The position numbers were made by a program, and so were the translations under genes. The notes under the pieces are model-generated. The model searched no databases and was not told the DNA's origin. It was given only the letters and a program-made list of their open reading frames with translations. A stretch of 16,789 bases of DNA from DAOTWP01 sp034435675. Lineage in GTDB: Bacteria > Chloroflexota > Anaerolineae > Aggregatilineales > Phototrophicaceae. Within the stretch, counting starts at the first letter, position 1; the number at the start of each line of letters is the position of its first letter. The stretch covers positions 1 to 16,789 of the forward strand of contig DAOTWP010000120.1 in NCBI GenBank assembly GCA_034435675.1, given 5' to 3'. Positions 7,323-14,067 of the stretch are shown piece after piece.

Positions 7323-8284
7323 CAGGCGGCGCTCCAGACAACAAAGCCCGCGCTGCTGCGGCTGGTGGTCAACAGCCCGCGCCGGGTTAGGCGATCCAGA
7401 TTGCCGAGCATACCATAGCTGAAGTCCTGATTGGTGCTGGACGACCAGCCCCCCAGCGTCAGTCCCAGCGTGTCAATGGCTTCGCGCAGGGTAAAACGGT
7501 TACCCGCGCGGGCATAGTCCAGCAGCACCTGTTCCACATGCAGGCAGTAATTCCTGCTTTCCTGAAGATACGCCGCGACAGCTTTGCCGCGCTGCAACTG
7601 CCAGTGTGCCGACGCCAGCAGATCAATGTCCATCGTCAGCAGGCGATCCTGTGTCGCCAGATAGGTATCCACATAGCAGTAGGTGGGCGGCATGGCGGGC
7701 GTCCAGTCATCATTAGGGATGTGCGTCCACATGCTCGCCTCGCCAGAAATCAGGGTCCTGCTGCGCGGGTCGTAAACCGCCGTGTGCCCCCAGGTATGCC
7801 CCGGCGTATGTACAGCTTCGACCACCCAATCGCTGCTCAGGCGGAAGCGCTCGCCGCCGCTGAGCGTCAGGTCTATGGGCGCGCACAGTGTGTCCGCACG
7901 GATGCCCGCTTTGCCCGCATCACCATAACCGATGCCGTGATCCTGTTCAAACTGGCTGTAACGCCCGGCGATCAGTGCTTCGGCGTCCTCAATCCAGGGG
8001 CGATCGAGGTTGTGGCAGGTGAGCAGCGCCTGCGGTGCTGCCGCTTTCATTGGCGCATTGCCTCCCTGATGGTCAAGATCGGAATGGGTAATCAGGATAT
8101 AGGTCAGCCGCGCCGGGTCGAAGCCAATCTGCTGCATGTACGGCAGAATGTCCTGCTGCGGGTTGTGGGCGCAGCCCGTGTCTACCAGCATTGCCGCGTT
8201 CTCCCCGATCAGCAGATAGACGAAGACCATCCGCCCCGCGCCAAAGGTACACTTGATTTGATGAATGCCCGCTGCAATTTCCAT
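7322..8284 (-). CDS. Metallo-beta-lactamase-fold hydrolase, possible sugar lactonase
   Basis: The protein (320 residues from ATG 8284) has the MBL fold. LLIGENAAMLVDTG (25-37) precedes the metal motif THSDLDHQGG (66-75). Here the usual HxHxDH reads H67-S-D69-L-D71-H72, so the second His is Asp. TPGHTWGH gives H163; the usual bridging Asp of the next motif is Glu (LISGEA, E182); H226 lies in LLASAHW. Roughly the last 60 residues resemble a winged-helix-like C-terminal extension. Within this operon the most natural role is opening of the aldonolactone made by the SDR, because no SMP30-type gluconolactonase is present. That is an inference: MBL proteins also include thioesterases and many other hydrolases. 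It overlaps the FAH-family gene by one base (TGATG) and lies 12 bases after the SDR stop. Confidence 0.8.
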   Translation of the reverse strand: MEIAAGIHQIKCTFGAGRMVFVYLLIGENAAMLVDTGCAHNPQQDILPYMQQIGFDPARLTYILITHSDLDHQGGNAPMKAAAPQALLTCHNLDRPWIEDAEALIAGRYSQFEQDHGIGYGDAGKAGIRADTLCAPIDLTLSGGERFRLSSDWVVEAVHTPGHTWGHTAVYDPRSRTLISGEASMWTHIPNDDWTPAMPPTYCYVDTYLATQDRLLTMDIDLLASAHWQLQRGKAVAAYLQESRNYCLHVEQVLLDYARAGNRFTLREAIDTLGLTLGGWSSSTNQDFSYGMLGNLDRLTRRGLLTTSRSSAGFVVWSAA

Positions 8285-8290
8285 CACCGT

Positions 8291-8296
8291 CCCTCC
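8291..8296 (-). promoter_or_regulatory. Ribosome-binding site deciding the MBL-fold start
   Basis: The minus strand reads GGAGGG at 8296-8291, immediately after the SDR stop. The spacing is 6 bases to the ATG at 8284 and only 3 to the GTG at 8287. ATG is therefore the better start, one residue shorter. Confidence 0.7.
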
Positions 8297-9124
8297 TCAG
8301 ATTTCCAGCACGGAATGTTTAGCGTTCGGCGGTTCTGCGGGTTTGTCCTGCGGCTGTTCGCCCTTCACGCCCAGCCCGCCGTCTACCTCGTAATTCGCGC
8401 CGGTAACAAAGCTGGATTCATCGCTGGCGAGAAACACGAACACGCTGGCAACTTCTTCAATGGTGCCCACCCGCCCGATAGGATGCATATCGTCGAACGC
8501 CCGGCGGATGCTTTCCGGGTCGGACTGCTGCGCCACAAAATTGTGCAGCATCGGCGAGTCAATCGTGCCGGGGGATACGGAATTGACGCGAATACCCAGC
8601 CGCGCATAGTCGGTAGACATCGCCCGTGCCAGTGCCACCAGCGCGCCTTTGGTCATCGAATAGACTGCGATGCCCGGCAGCCCCAGAATCGCCGTGACGC
8701 TCGCCATGTGGATGATGCTGCCCCTGCGCGCTTGCAGCATGCCGGGAATCACCGCGCTGCTGCACAGGAACATGCCGCGCAGGTTGACTGCCACGCAGCG
8801 TTCAAAATCCTCAAGGCTGGTTTCGTGCAGCCGCCCGGAGGGCATGACCGCCGCATTGTTGACCAGCACGGTGATCGTGCCGAACGCCTGCGTCAGTTGA
8901 TCGACCGCCGCCTGCACCTGATCGGGTTGGGTGATATTCGTCACCAGCGGCAGCGCCATGCCGCCTGCCGCGCGGATTTCCGCAACCACCGCGTTCACCG
9001 CCTCAGCGTTGATGTCCAGCACACCGACCGCCGCGCCCTCGCGGGCGAAGCGCAGGGCGATCCCGCGTCCAATGCCGCCGCCCGCCCCGGTGACCAGCGC
9101 CACTTTATCTTTCAGTCTTTGCAT
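8297..9124 (-). CDS. Classical SDR oxidoreductase, probable NAD-dependent aldose dehydrogenase
   Basis: The protein has 275 residues from the ATG at 9122-9124 (MQRLKDKVALVTGAGG); a longer frame to 9187 would run into the aldehyde dehydrogenase gene and lacks family similarity. It carries TGAGGGIG (12-19), NNAA (89-92), and the catalytic S142, Y155 and K159 (YSMTK). D37 at the end of beta-2 (VLDINA) favours NAD over NADP. GANYEVDGG near 242-250 is the normal end of the fold, followed by an unusual polar, proline-containing tail of about 25 residues (to SVLEI). In context it likely oxidises a pentose, or a derivative, to the lactone as the first pathway step. SDR specificity cannot be read from sequence, and a role on an alcohol or methylated sugar is equally open. 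GGAG lies 12 bases upstream of the start. Confidence 0.88.
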   Translation of the reverse strand: MQRLKDKVALVTGAGGGIGRGIALRFAREGAAVGVLDINAEAVNAVVAEIRAAGGMALPLVTNITQPDQVQAAVDQLTQAFGTITVLVNNAAVMPSGRLHETSLEDFERCVAVNLRGMFLCSSAVIPGMLQARRGSIIHMASVTAILGLPGIAVYSMTKGALVALARAMSTDYARLGIRVNSVSPGTIDSPMLHNFVAQQSDPESIRRAFDDMHPIGRVGTIEEVASVFVFLASDESSFVTGANYEVDGGLGVKGEQPQDKPAEPPNAKHSVLEI

Positions 9125-9159
9125 AGGTTTTTGCAGCTCCTTGTAATAAAGCGAACACG

Positions 9160-10761
9160 TTACTGCGCGCTTGCCGCCTGTGTCCACTGGTCGTCCACAA
9201 TGCGCCAGATACCCAGCGGATTGTCATCTTGCAGCGCGGGGGGCAGCAGCGTGGCGGGCATGTTCTGGAACGCCACCGGACGCATAAAGCGTTTGATCGC
9301 CGTCATGCCCACTGATGTCGTCGCCGGGGCAGTCGTCGCCGGGTAGGGACCGCCGTGCTGCATGGCATGGACGACTTCAACGCCTGTCGGGTAACCGTTC
9401 CACAGCAGCCGCCCAACACGCTCACGCAGCCGTTCAAAGACCTCGCGTGCCAGCGGCAGGTCATCGTCTGTCGCGTGGATGCTGCCGGTCAGGTTGCCGT
9501 CCAGATGTTCCAGCGTGTGCAGCAAGTCATCCGGGGACTCGCACCCCACAACCAGTGTTACGGGACCAAAATGCTCGACTTGCAGCGCTTCGTCCTCGCG
9601 GAACGCACGCGCTGTGGTGTGCAGCACCGTATGCGGGTAGCAAAAGAAATCTACTGGCAGTGGTTCTGCGCCGGTCAGCACCCTGACGGCGGGATGCGCT
9701 GCTGTACCCGCCACTGCCTGTGCCAGTCCGCGCTCAATCTGTGCATTGAGCAGCACACCGGGCTGTTTTTCCTGCATGCGCGCCACAAATGCGCTGAGAA
9801 ACTGCTGTCCGGCGGCGCCATCCACCAAAAAGACCAGCCCCGGATTGGTACAAAACTGCCCGCTGCCTAATGTCACCGATGCCGCCAGCCCTGCCGCGAT
9901 GTCCGCGCCGCGCTGCGCCAGCGCCCCCGGCAGCAGCACCAGCGGGTTGATGCTGCCCATTTCCGCATAGACCGGAATCGGTGTGGGGCGCGCCGCCGCC
10001 GCGTTGTAGATGGCGCGTCCAGCGCGCAGCGACCCCGTGAAGCCAACTGCCATCACGCCGGGATGTGTCACCAGGTTTTGACCGACTTCGATCTGGTCGC
10101 CCTGAAGCAGCGCGAAAAACCCGGCAGGGAAGCCCGCCGCCGCCACTGCCCGCGTAAGCGCCTGCCCGACCAGTTCCGACGTTGCCGGGTGACCGGGATG
10201 CGCCTTGAGAATCACCGGGCAGCCCGCCGCAAATGCCGACGCGGTATCGCCGCCCGCCACCGAGAAGGCATAGGGGAAATTGCTGGCGGCAAACACGGCG
10301 ACAGGTCCAATCGGAAACAGCATCCGGCGAATGTCCGGGCGGGGCGCGGGCTGGCGTTCTGGCTGCGCGGTGTCAATGATCGCTTCAACATAGCTGCCCT
10401 CACGCAGCAGCGCCGCAAATTTGCGCAACTGCCCGGTAGTGCGCCCCCGTTCGCCGCTCAGGCGTGCTGTCCCCAGCCCGGTTTCGGCGTCGGTGACTTC
10501 CAGCAGGGCATCGCCCAGTGCCTCAATCTCAGCGGCGACCAGGTCGAGAAATGCTGCCAGTTTTGCCGCCGGGTAACGCCGCGACTCCGCATATGCCGCC
10601 TGGGCGGCGCGTACAGCGCGGTCAATCTCGGCAGGCGTGGCGTTGACAAACTGCACCTCGCCCGCCTGCTTAGTGTGCGGGTTCACACTGCCGAAGGTCT
10701 GCGTGCCCTCGCGGCTTGCCGCCCCGGCGATCATCTGGCTGCCTGTGATGGTTGTGTTCAT
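9160..10761 (-). CDS. 2,5-dioxovalerate (alpha-ketoglutarate semialdehyde) dehydrogenase
   Basis: This 533-residue aldehyde dehydrogenase is of the longer KGSADH type. It oxidises 2,5-dioxopentanoate to 2-oxoglutarate, the final step of Weimberg-type pathways and of glucarate degradation. The visible landmarks are ASNFPYAFSVAGGDTASAFAAGCPVILKAHPGHP (N161, K186), which is distinctive of this subgroup, FTGS (241-244), AEMGSINP with the general base E267, and GSGQFCTNPG with the nucleophile C304. The start at ATG 10761 follows AAAGGAACAGC. It lies 27 bases after the RACE stop and 35 bases before the SDR start, consistent with one transcript. It is the best anchor for the pathway: its product enters the TCA cycle, and the FAH-family enzyme supplies its substrate. 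The C-terminal segment after about 340 is complete and unremarkable. Confidence 0.9.
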   Translation of the reverse strand: MNTTITGSQMIAGAASREGTQTFGSVNPHTKQAGEVQFVNATPAEIDRAVRAAQAAYAESRRYPAAKLAAFLDLVAAEIEALGDALLEVTDAETGLGTARLSGERGRTTGQLRKFAALLREGSYVEAIIDTAQPERQPAPRPDIRRMLFPIGPVAVFAASNFPYAFSVAGGDTASAFAAGCPVILKAHPGHPATSELVGQALTRAVAAAGFPAGFFALLQGDQIEVGQNLVTHPGVMAVGFTGSLRAGRAIYNAAAARPTPIPVYAEMGSINPLVLLPGALAQRGADIAAGLAASVTLGSGQFCTNPGLVFLVDGAAGQQFLSAFVARMQEKQPGVLLNAQIERGLAQAVAGTAAHPAVRVLTGAEPLPVDFFCYPHTVLHTTARAFREDEALQVEHFGPVTLVVGCESPDDLLHTLEHLDGNLTGSIHATDDDLPLAREVFERLRERVGRLLWNGYPTGVEVVHAMQHGGPYPATTAPATTSVGMTAIKRFMRPVAFQNMPATLLPPALQDDNPLGIWRIVDDQWTQAASAQ

Positions 10762-10788
10762 GCTGTTCCTTTGTCGTTATGCTGCCCG

Positions 10789-12606
10789 TCAGAACGCCAT
10801 TTGTTCAATAAAGCGCATCTCAAAATCGGCTTCAGCCGTCAGTTCAAGATATTGAATTTCCGCTGTCAGTGCCGCCACCCGCGCCCGCAGTTCACGGGAT
10901 AGCAGTAAATGGGTAGCACCGATGCCCGCTGCATTGCCGACCTGTTCGAAGCGTTCCAGCGGCAGCGCCGGAAACATGCCAATGCGCACGGCGCTTTCGA
11001 CGTTGATATAGCTGCCAAACGCCCCGGCAATCACGAAACGTTCGACTGCCTGTGCCGTGATGCCCGCGGCGTCAAGCAGCACTTCAATGCCCGCGCGAAT
11101 TGCCGCCTTCGCCAGTTGAATCTCGGCAACATCCTTGCGTGTCACCAGCACCGGACGCCCGTGCCCGCTTTCCAGCGCCCCCGCCAGCACAAAGCCGGTT
11201 TCGCCGTGAATCTGGTCAACATGGCGATGACCCGCGCGCAGTGCGCCGCGCCCGTCAACCACGCCAAGCTGCACCATTACAGCGACCGCATCCAGAATGC
11301 CTGAGCCGCAGATTCCTACCGGCGGCTCGTGGTGGATGGTTTCCAGCTTCACCGCGCCGTTCAGCACGTGCACCCGTTCGATTGCGCCTGCCGCAGCGCG
11401 CATGCCATCGCGAATGTGCGCCCCTTCAAAGGCGGGTCCAGAGGCACACGAACAGGTGTAATAGCGCCCACCATGCGCCAGCGTCACCTCGGTATTCGTG
11501 CCGATGTCAAGCGCCAGCGTAGTTTCCTGCGCATCCCAGATCCGCACCGCTGCCAGCATGGCACTGTGATCCGCACCGACATACCCGGCAATATTCGGCG
11601 GCAGATACACGCCCGCGCCTGGGGCAATCTTCAGCCCGGCTTCGGCGCTGCTCAGTTCAAGCGCGGCGCTCACGGCAGGCACATAGGGTGCTTCGCCAAG
11701 CTGCTGTACGGGCAAATCGGCGAAGATGTGGTGCATTGCCGTGTTGCCCACAATCACTGCGTCCACCACCTGCCCCCCATCCAACCCCGCCTCGGCGCAA
11801 AGCTGTGCCAGCAGGTTGTTGAGGGTATCGAGCAGGCGCGCGCGCAGGATATTTATACCTGCGTGGGCGGCGGAGTCGGCGGAGTCGTTGAGATAACGAA
11901 TGCGGCTGACAACATCTTCGCCATAGGCAATCTGCGGATTCATCGCGCCGGCTTTTGCCAGCACCACCCCGGTCTGCAAATCCAGCAGGTAAGCCGCGAT
12001 GCTGGTGGTGCCCACGTCTACCGCCAACCCGGCAATGGGCAGTCCCTCCGGCAGCAGCGTAACCAACCGGCAGTTTCTGTGCAGCACTGCCTGCCCGCGC
12101 CATGCCTGTGCCCGCAGGATGTTCGGTACAGTGCGCAGCACCGCCAGCGGCATCTGGACAGCGCCACAGCCTGCTGCCAGCAGCGCATCACGCAGGCGCA
12201 GATCATCAGCGCGCAGGTCGCCCAGATGCGGCGCTTCCAGCGTTATTGGAACGGTGGTAATCAGCGGATCAAGCGCCAGCGCTGCGCCTTGCCCTTCAAT
12301 TTGCAAGCGCTGCGGCGCGGTCAGCGACTCGGCGGGAATCTCGACTGTGACGGCGCTGCGGGGTTCTGCCTGGCACGCCAACCGCCAGCCTGCTGCCAGC
12401 GCTTCCGGACGAAACGCGGCTTCTTCCTCCAGGGTGGGCGCGCTCAGCTTGCCGGCGATCAGGCGAACACGGCAGCTATTGCATACCCCGATACCGCCGC
12501 ACACCGTCGAAAGCTCAATGCCAGCATTACGGGCGATTTCCAGCAGCGTTTCGCCTGGCGCTGCCTGCACCCGCCGCCCAACGGGCTGCAAATCAACCGT
12601 AAACAC
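10789..12606 (-). CDS. Reductive activator of corrinoid proteins (RACE/RamA-like, [2Fe-2S] plus ASKHA, DUF4445)
   Basis: Proteins of this family use low-potential electrons and ATP to reduce inactive Co(II) corrinoid to Co(I) in methyltransferase systems. The N-terminal ferredoxin domain has C36-x5-C42-x2-C45 (CGGIGVCNSC) and C78 (RLACQAEP), a plant-type [2Fe-2S] arrangement. After a linker, the ASKHA part shows LAVDVGTTSIAAYLLD, VGNTAMHH, LALDIGTNTEVTL, ICGSGILDAVA and FVIAGAFGSYIN. The length of 605 residues is normal. The GTG start (12604-12606) is decided by GGGAGG 6 bases upstream. It is the second gene of the array, between the ROK repressor and the pathway ALDH, so it is probably co-induced with pentose catabolism. 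No corrinoid protein or corrinoid methyltransferase with a B12 domain is in the window; its client may lie outside, possibly MetH or a substrate-specific corrinoid protein. Confidence 0.9.
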   Translation of the reverse strand: MFTVDLQPVGRRVQAAPGETLLEIARNAGIELSTVCGGIGVCNSCRVRLIAGKLSAPTLEEEAAFRPEALAAGWRLACQAEPRSAVTVEIPAESLTAPQRLQIEGQGAALALDPLITTVPITLEAPHLGDLRADDLRLRDALLAAGCGAVQMPLAVLRTVPNILRAQAWRGQAVLHRNCRLVTLLPEGLPIAGLAVDVGTTSIAAYLLDLQTGVVLAKAGAMNPQIAYGEDVVSRIRYLNDSADSAAHAGINILRARLLDTLNNLLAQLCAEAGLDGGQVVDAVIVGNTAMHHIFADLPVQQLGEAPYVPAVSAALELSSAEAGLKIAPGAGVYLPPNIAGYVGADHSAMLAAVRIWDAQETTLALDIGTNTEVTLAHGGRYYTCSCASGPAFEGAHIRDGMRAAAGAIERVHVLNGAVKLETIHHEPPVGICGSGILDAVAVMVQLGVVDGRGALRAGHRHVDQIHGETGFVLAGALESGHGRPVLVTRKDVAEIQLAKAAIRAGIEVLLDAAGITAQAVERFVIAGAFGSYINVESAVRIGMFPALPLERFEQVGNAAGIGATHLLLSRELRARVAALTAEIQYLELTAEADFEMRFIEQMAF

Positions 12607-12612
12607 CTCGTT

Positions 12613-12618
12613 CCTCCC
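12613..12618 (-). promoter_or_regulatory. Ribosome-binding site supporting a GTG start for RACE
   Basis: The minus strand reads GGGAGG, 6 bases before the GTG at 12606. This strong site fixes the non-ATG start that gives MFTVDLQPVGRR, the expected beginning of the ferredoxin domain. Confidence 0.75.
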
Positions 12619-12638
12619 TTCATAAGGTAGGGCAGTCG

Positions 12639-13880
12639 TCAGGATGGCATCCAGCGCATGGGATGGGTCAGCACATCCTTGTGAATCATCGCCACACCGC
12701 CCATTGCGGTTGCATCAGAAAGATAAGCAGCAATAGAGATGTCCACTGTTGTGCGAATATGCGGAAAGGCGCGGCGGTTGACGACATCGCGAATAACCGG
12801 CAGCACATAGCGGTGCGCATGTGCCAGTGGTCCGCCCAGCACCACCTGCTGCGGGCTGACGATGTTAATCAGGTTAGCAGTACCAATGCCCAGCCACTCG
12901 CCCACGCGGGTCAGCGCGGTTCTGGCGACACCATCGCCGTTGTCCGCCGCCGTGACCAGCATCGGCACGGTCAGGCTGTGCAGATCGCCGCCTGCCGCTG
13001 CAAGCAGCAGTGTGTTGTGCCCGGCATTCACTTCCTCGCGTACATAGCGGAACAATGCCTGCTGGCTGGCGACAGTCTCCCAGCAGCCGTAATTGCCACA
13101 GCGGCAGGCGAGTCCATCCGGCTGCACGGTCATATGCCCAATCTCGCCTGCAAAACCGGAAATGCCGGTCAGCAGTTCGCCATTGATGACGATGCCGCCG
13201 CCCACGCCGATACCGGAACTGACGTAGAGCAGGAACTCGCTCGCCTGATTGGACTTGTGGTAGCTTTCGCCCAGCGCCGCCATGTTTGCCTCGTTGGCAA
13301 TATACAGTGGGATATTGAACTCCGCCTGTAAAAAGTCTTGCAGCGGCACATTTTCCCAGCCCATGTTTGGGGCAAACAGGACAATCCCGTTCGCCATATC
13401 CACCAGTCCGGCGACACCTACCGCGATTCCGAATACCTTGCGCCCGTGCGACTCAATCTCGCGATGAATGTCGTGCAGCAGGGCGGTAAGCTGGCGCAGC
13501 ACCTTTTCCGGACTGCGATCATCGGCGGTGCTTTTGTAGCGCCGCAGCACCACTTGCTGTGCAAAATTGGTCACAATCACGAGGATGAAATTTACGCCTA
13601 GCTCTACGCCAATCAGATAACCGGCGTTCGGGTTGAGTTCCAGGCTGATTGCGGGACGCCCCACCTCTACATTGACCGGCGGAATCTCCCCCGTAATTTC
13701 GCGCACGAGCTGCTGCGCCAGCAAATCGCGTACCATGCTGGAAACGGTTGCCTTGTTCAGCCCGGTAATCTGCGCCAGCCCGGCGCGCGAGACGGGTTCA
13801 TGCTGCCGAATAGTCTTCAGAATCAAAGCGGTATTCATCTCCCGCATGGTGGAATGGTCAACAGAGACGCGCGGCATCAT
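12639..13880 (-). CDS. ROK-family transcriptional repressor, XylR-like
   Basis: From ATG 13878-13880 the product has about 413 residues. The N-terminal winged HTH (about 16-60: MNTALILKTIRQHEPVSRAGLAQITGLNKATVSSMV) has the TGLNKATVS recognition helix typical of XylR-type ROK repressors. The sugar-binding ROK domain follows: GVELGVNFI in place of the DxGxT phosphate loop, NEANMAALGE with E197 where the kinases have the catalytic Asp, and the zinc motif GHMTVQPDGLACRCGNYGC (H249, C259, C261, C266). The altered kinase residues indicate a regulator, not a sugar kinase. The frame is open to 14039, but that region holds the promoter and operator, so 13880 (or 13877) is chosen; only a weak GGA precedes it. 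It is the first gene of the array, divergent from the FadR-type gene, and probably autoregulated with a pentose as inducer. Confidence 0.88.
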   Translation of the reverse strand: MMPRVSVDHSTMREMNTALILKTIRQHEPVSRAGLAQITGLNKATVSSMVRDLLAQQLVREITGEIPPVNVEVGRPAISLELNPNAGYLIGVELGVNFILVIVTNFAQQVVLRRYKSTADDRSPEKVLRQLTALLHDIHREIESHGRKVFGIAVGVAGLVDMANGIVLFAPNMGWENVPLQDFLQAEFNIPLYIANEANMAALGESYHKSNQASEFLLYVSSGIGVGGGIVINGELLTGISGFAGEIGHMTVQPDGLACRCGNYGCWETVASQQALFRYVREEVNAGHNTLLLAAAGGDLHSLTVPMLVTAADNGDGVARTALTRVGEWLGIGTANLINIVSPQQVVLGGPLAHAHRYVLPVIRDVVNRRAFPHIRTTVDISIAAYLSDATAMGGVAMIHKDVLTHPMRWMPS

Positions 13881-13894
13881 GAACGATCCGATCA

Positions 13895-13919
13895 TTAGTT
13901 TGGATGATAAATAAACTAA
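13895..13919. promoter_or_regulatory. XylR/xylO-like operator of the ROK gene promoter
   Basis: A 25-bp inverted repeat has TTAGTTT (13895-13901) and AAACTAA (13913-13919) as perfect arms, 11 bases apart. The length and both arms equal the Bacillus xylO operator as I recall it (TTAGTTTG...CAAACTAA). It begins 4 bases downstream of the -10 of the ROK promoter, so it covers the transcription start, as expected for repression. An overlapping smaller palindrome (TAAACT A AGTTTA, 13912-13924) extends it towards the -10. Confidence 0.75.
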
Positions 13920-13923
13920 GTTT

Positions 13924-13952
13924 AATCTAACCCTCATGCCTGCCTGTGTCAA
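13924..13952 (-). promoter_or_regulatory. Sigma70-type promoter of the ROK and catabolic operon
   Basis: On the minus strand, TTGACA (13952-13947) is followed after 17 bases by TAGATT (13929-13924, 4 of 6 to consensus). The predicted start is near 13917, inside the xylO-like operator. No other obvious promoter lies between this point and the dehydratase gene, so it probably serves the ROK gene and the following six genes. Confidence 0.65.
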
Positions 13953-14006
13953 GCAACGCGAACTGGCAATTGTGTCTCTTCGCGCGTTCGTGCGGGTTGC
14001 TTGACA
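13947..14006. repeat. Mirrored 11-bp -35 regions of two divergent promoters
   Basis: TGTCAAGCAAC (13947-13957) and GTTGCTTGACA (13996-14006) are exact reverse complements, 38 bases apart. Each contains the TTGACA -35 of one divergent promoter plus the 5 bases upstream of it. Confidence 0.8.
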
Positions 14007-14029
14007 AACATAACGGTCTGCCCTACAAT
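14001..14029 (+). promoter_or_regulatory. Sigma70-type promoter of the GntR/FadR-family gene
   Basis: TTGACA (14001-14006), a 17-base spacer, and TACAAT (14024-14029, 5 of 6 to consensus). The predicted start near 14036 falls inside the following palindrome, and only about 30 bases upstream of the coding region. Confidence 0.75.
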
Positions 14030-14032
14030 CAT

Positions 14033-14049
14033 TTATCAATTATTGATAA
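14033..14049. promoter_or_regulatory. Perfect 17-bp palindrome, candidate GntR/FadR operator
   Basis: TTATCAAT, one central T, then ATTGATAA. It starts 3 bases after the -10 of the FadR-type promoter and covers the expected transcription start, the classical place for an autorepression site. It does not resemble the xylO-like box, so a different protein, most simply the gene's own product, probably binds it. Confidence 0.6.
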
Positions 14050-14067
14050 TTAAACTGATGTTAACCT

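Noticed and set aside
7538..9346. A 602-codon open frame on the plus strand
   Set aside because: It runs opposite to the MBL-fold and SDR genes, which have complete motifs and ribosome-binding sites. Its translation is low-complexity, rich in His, Arg and Ala, as expected of an antisense shadow in GC-rich DNA.
11329..12630. A 433-codon open frame on the plus strand
   Set aside because: Antisense to the RACE gene, whose ferredoxin and ASKHA motifs are intact; composition is shadow-like.
13881..14039. N-terminal extension of the ROK gene
   Set aside because: The frame is open, but the region contains the promoter, the operator and part of the neighbouring promoter, and the extra residues are not family-like.
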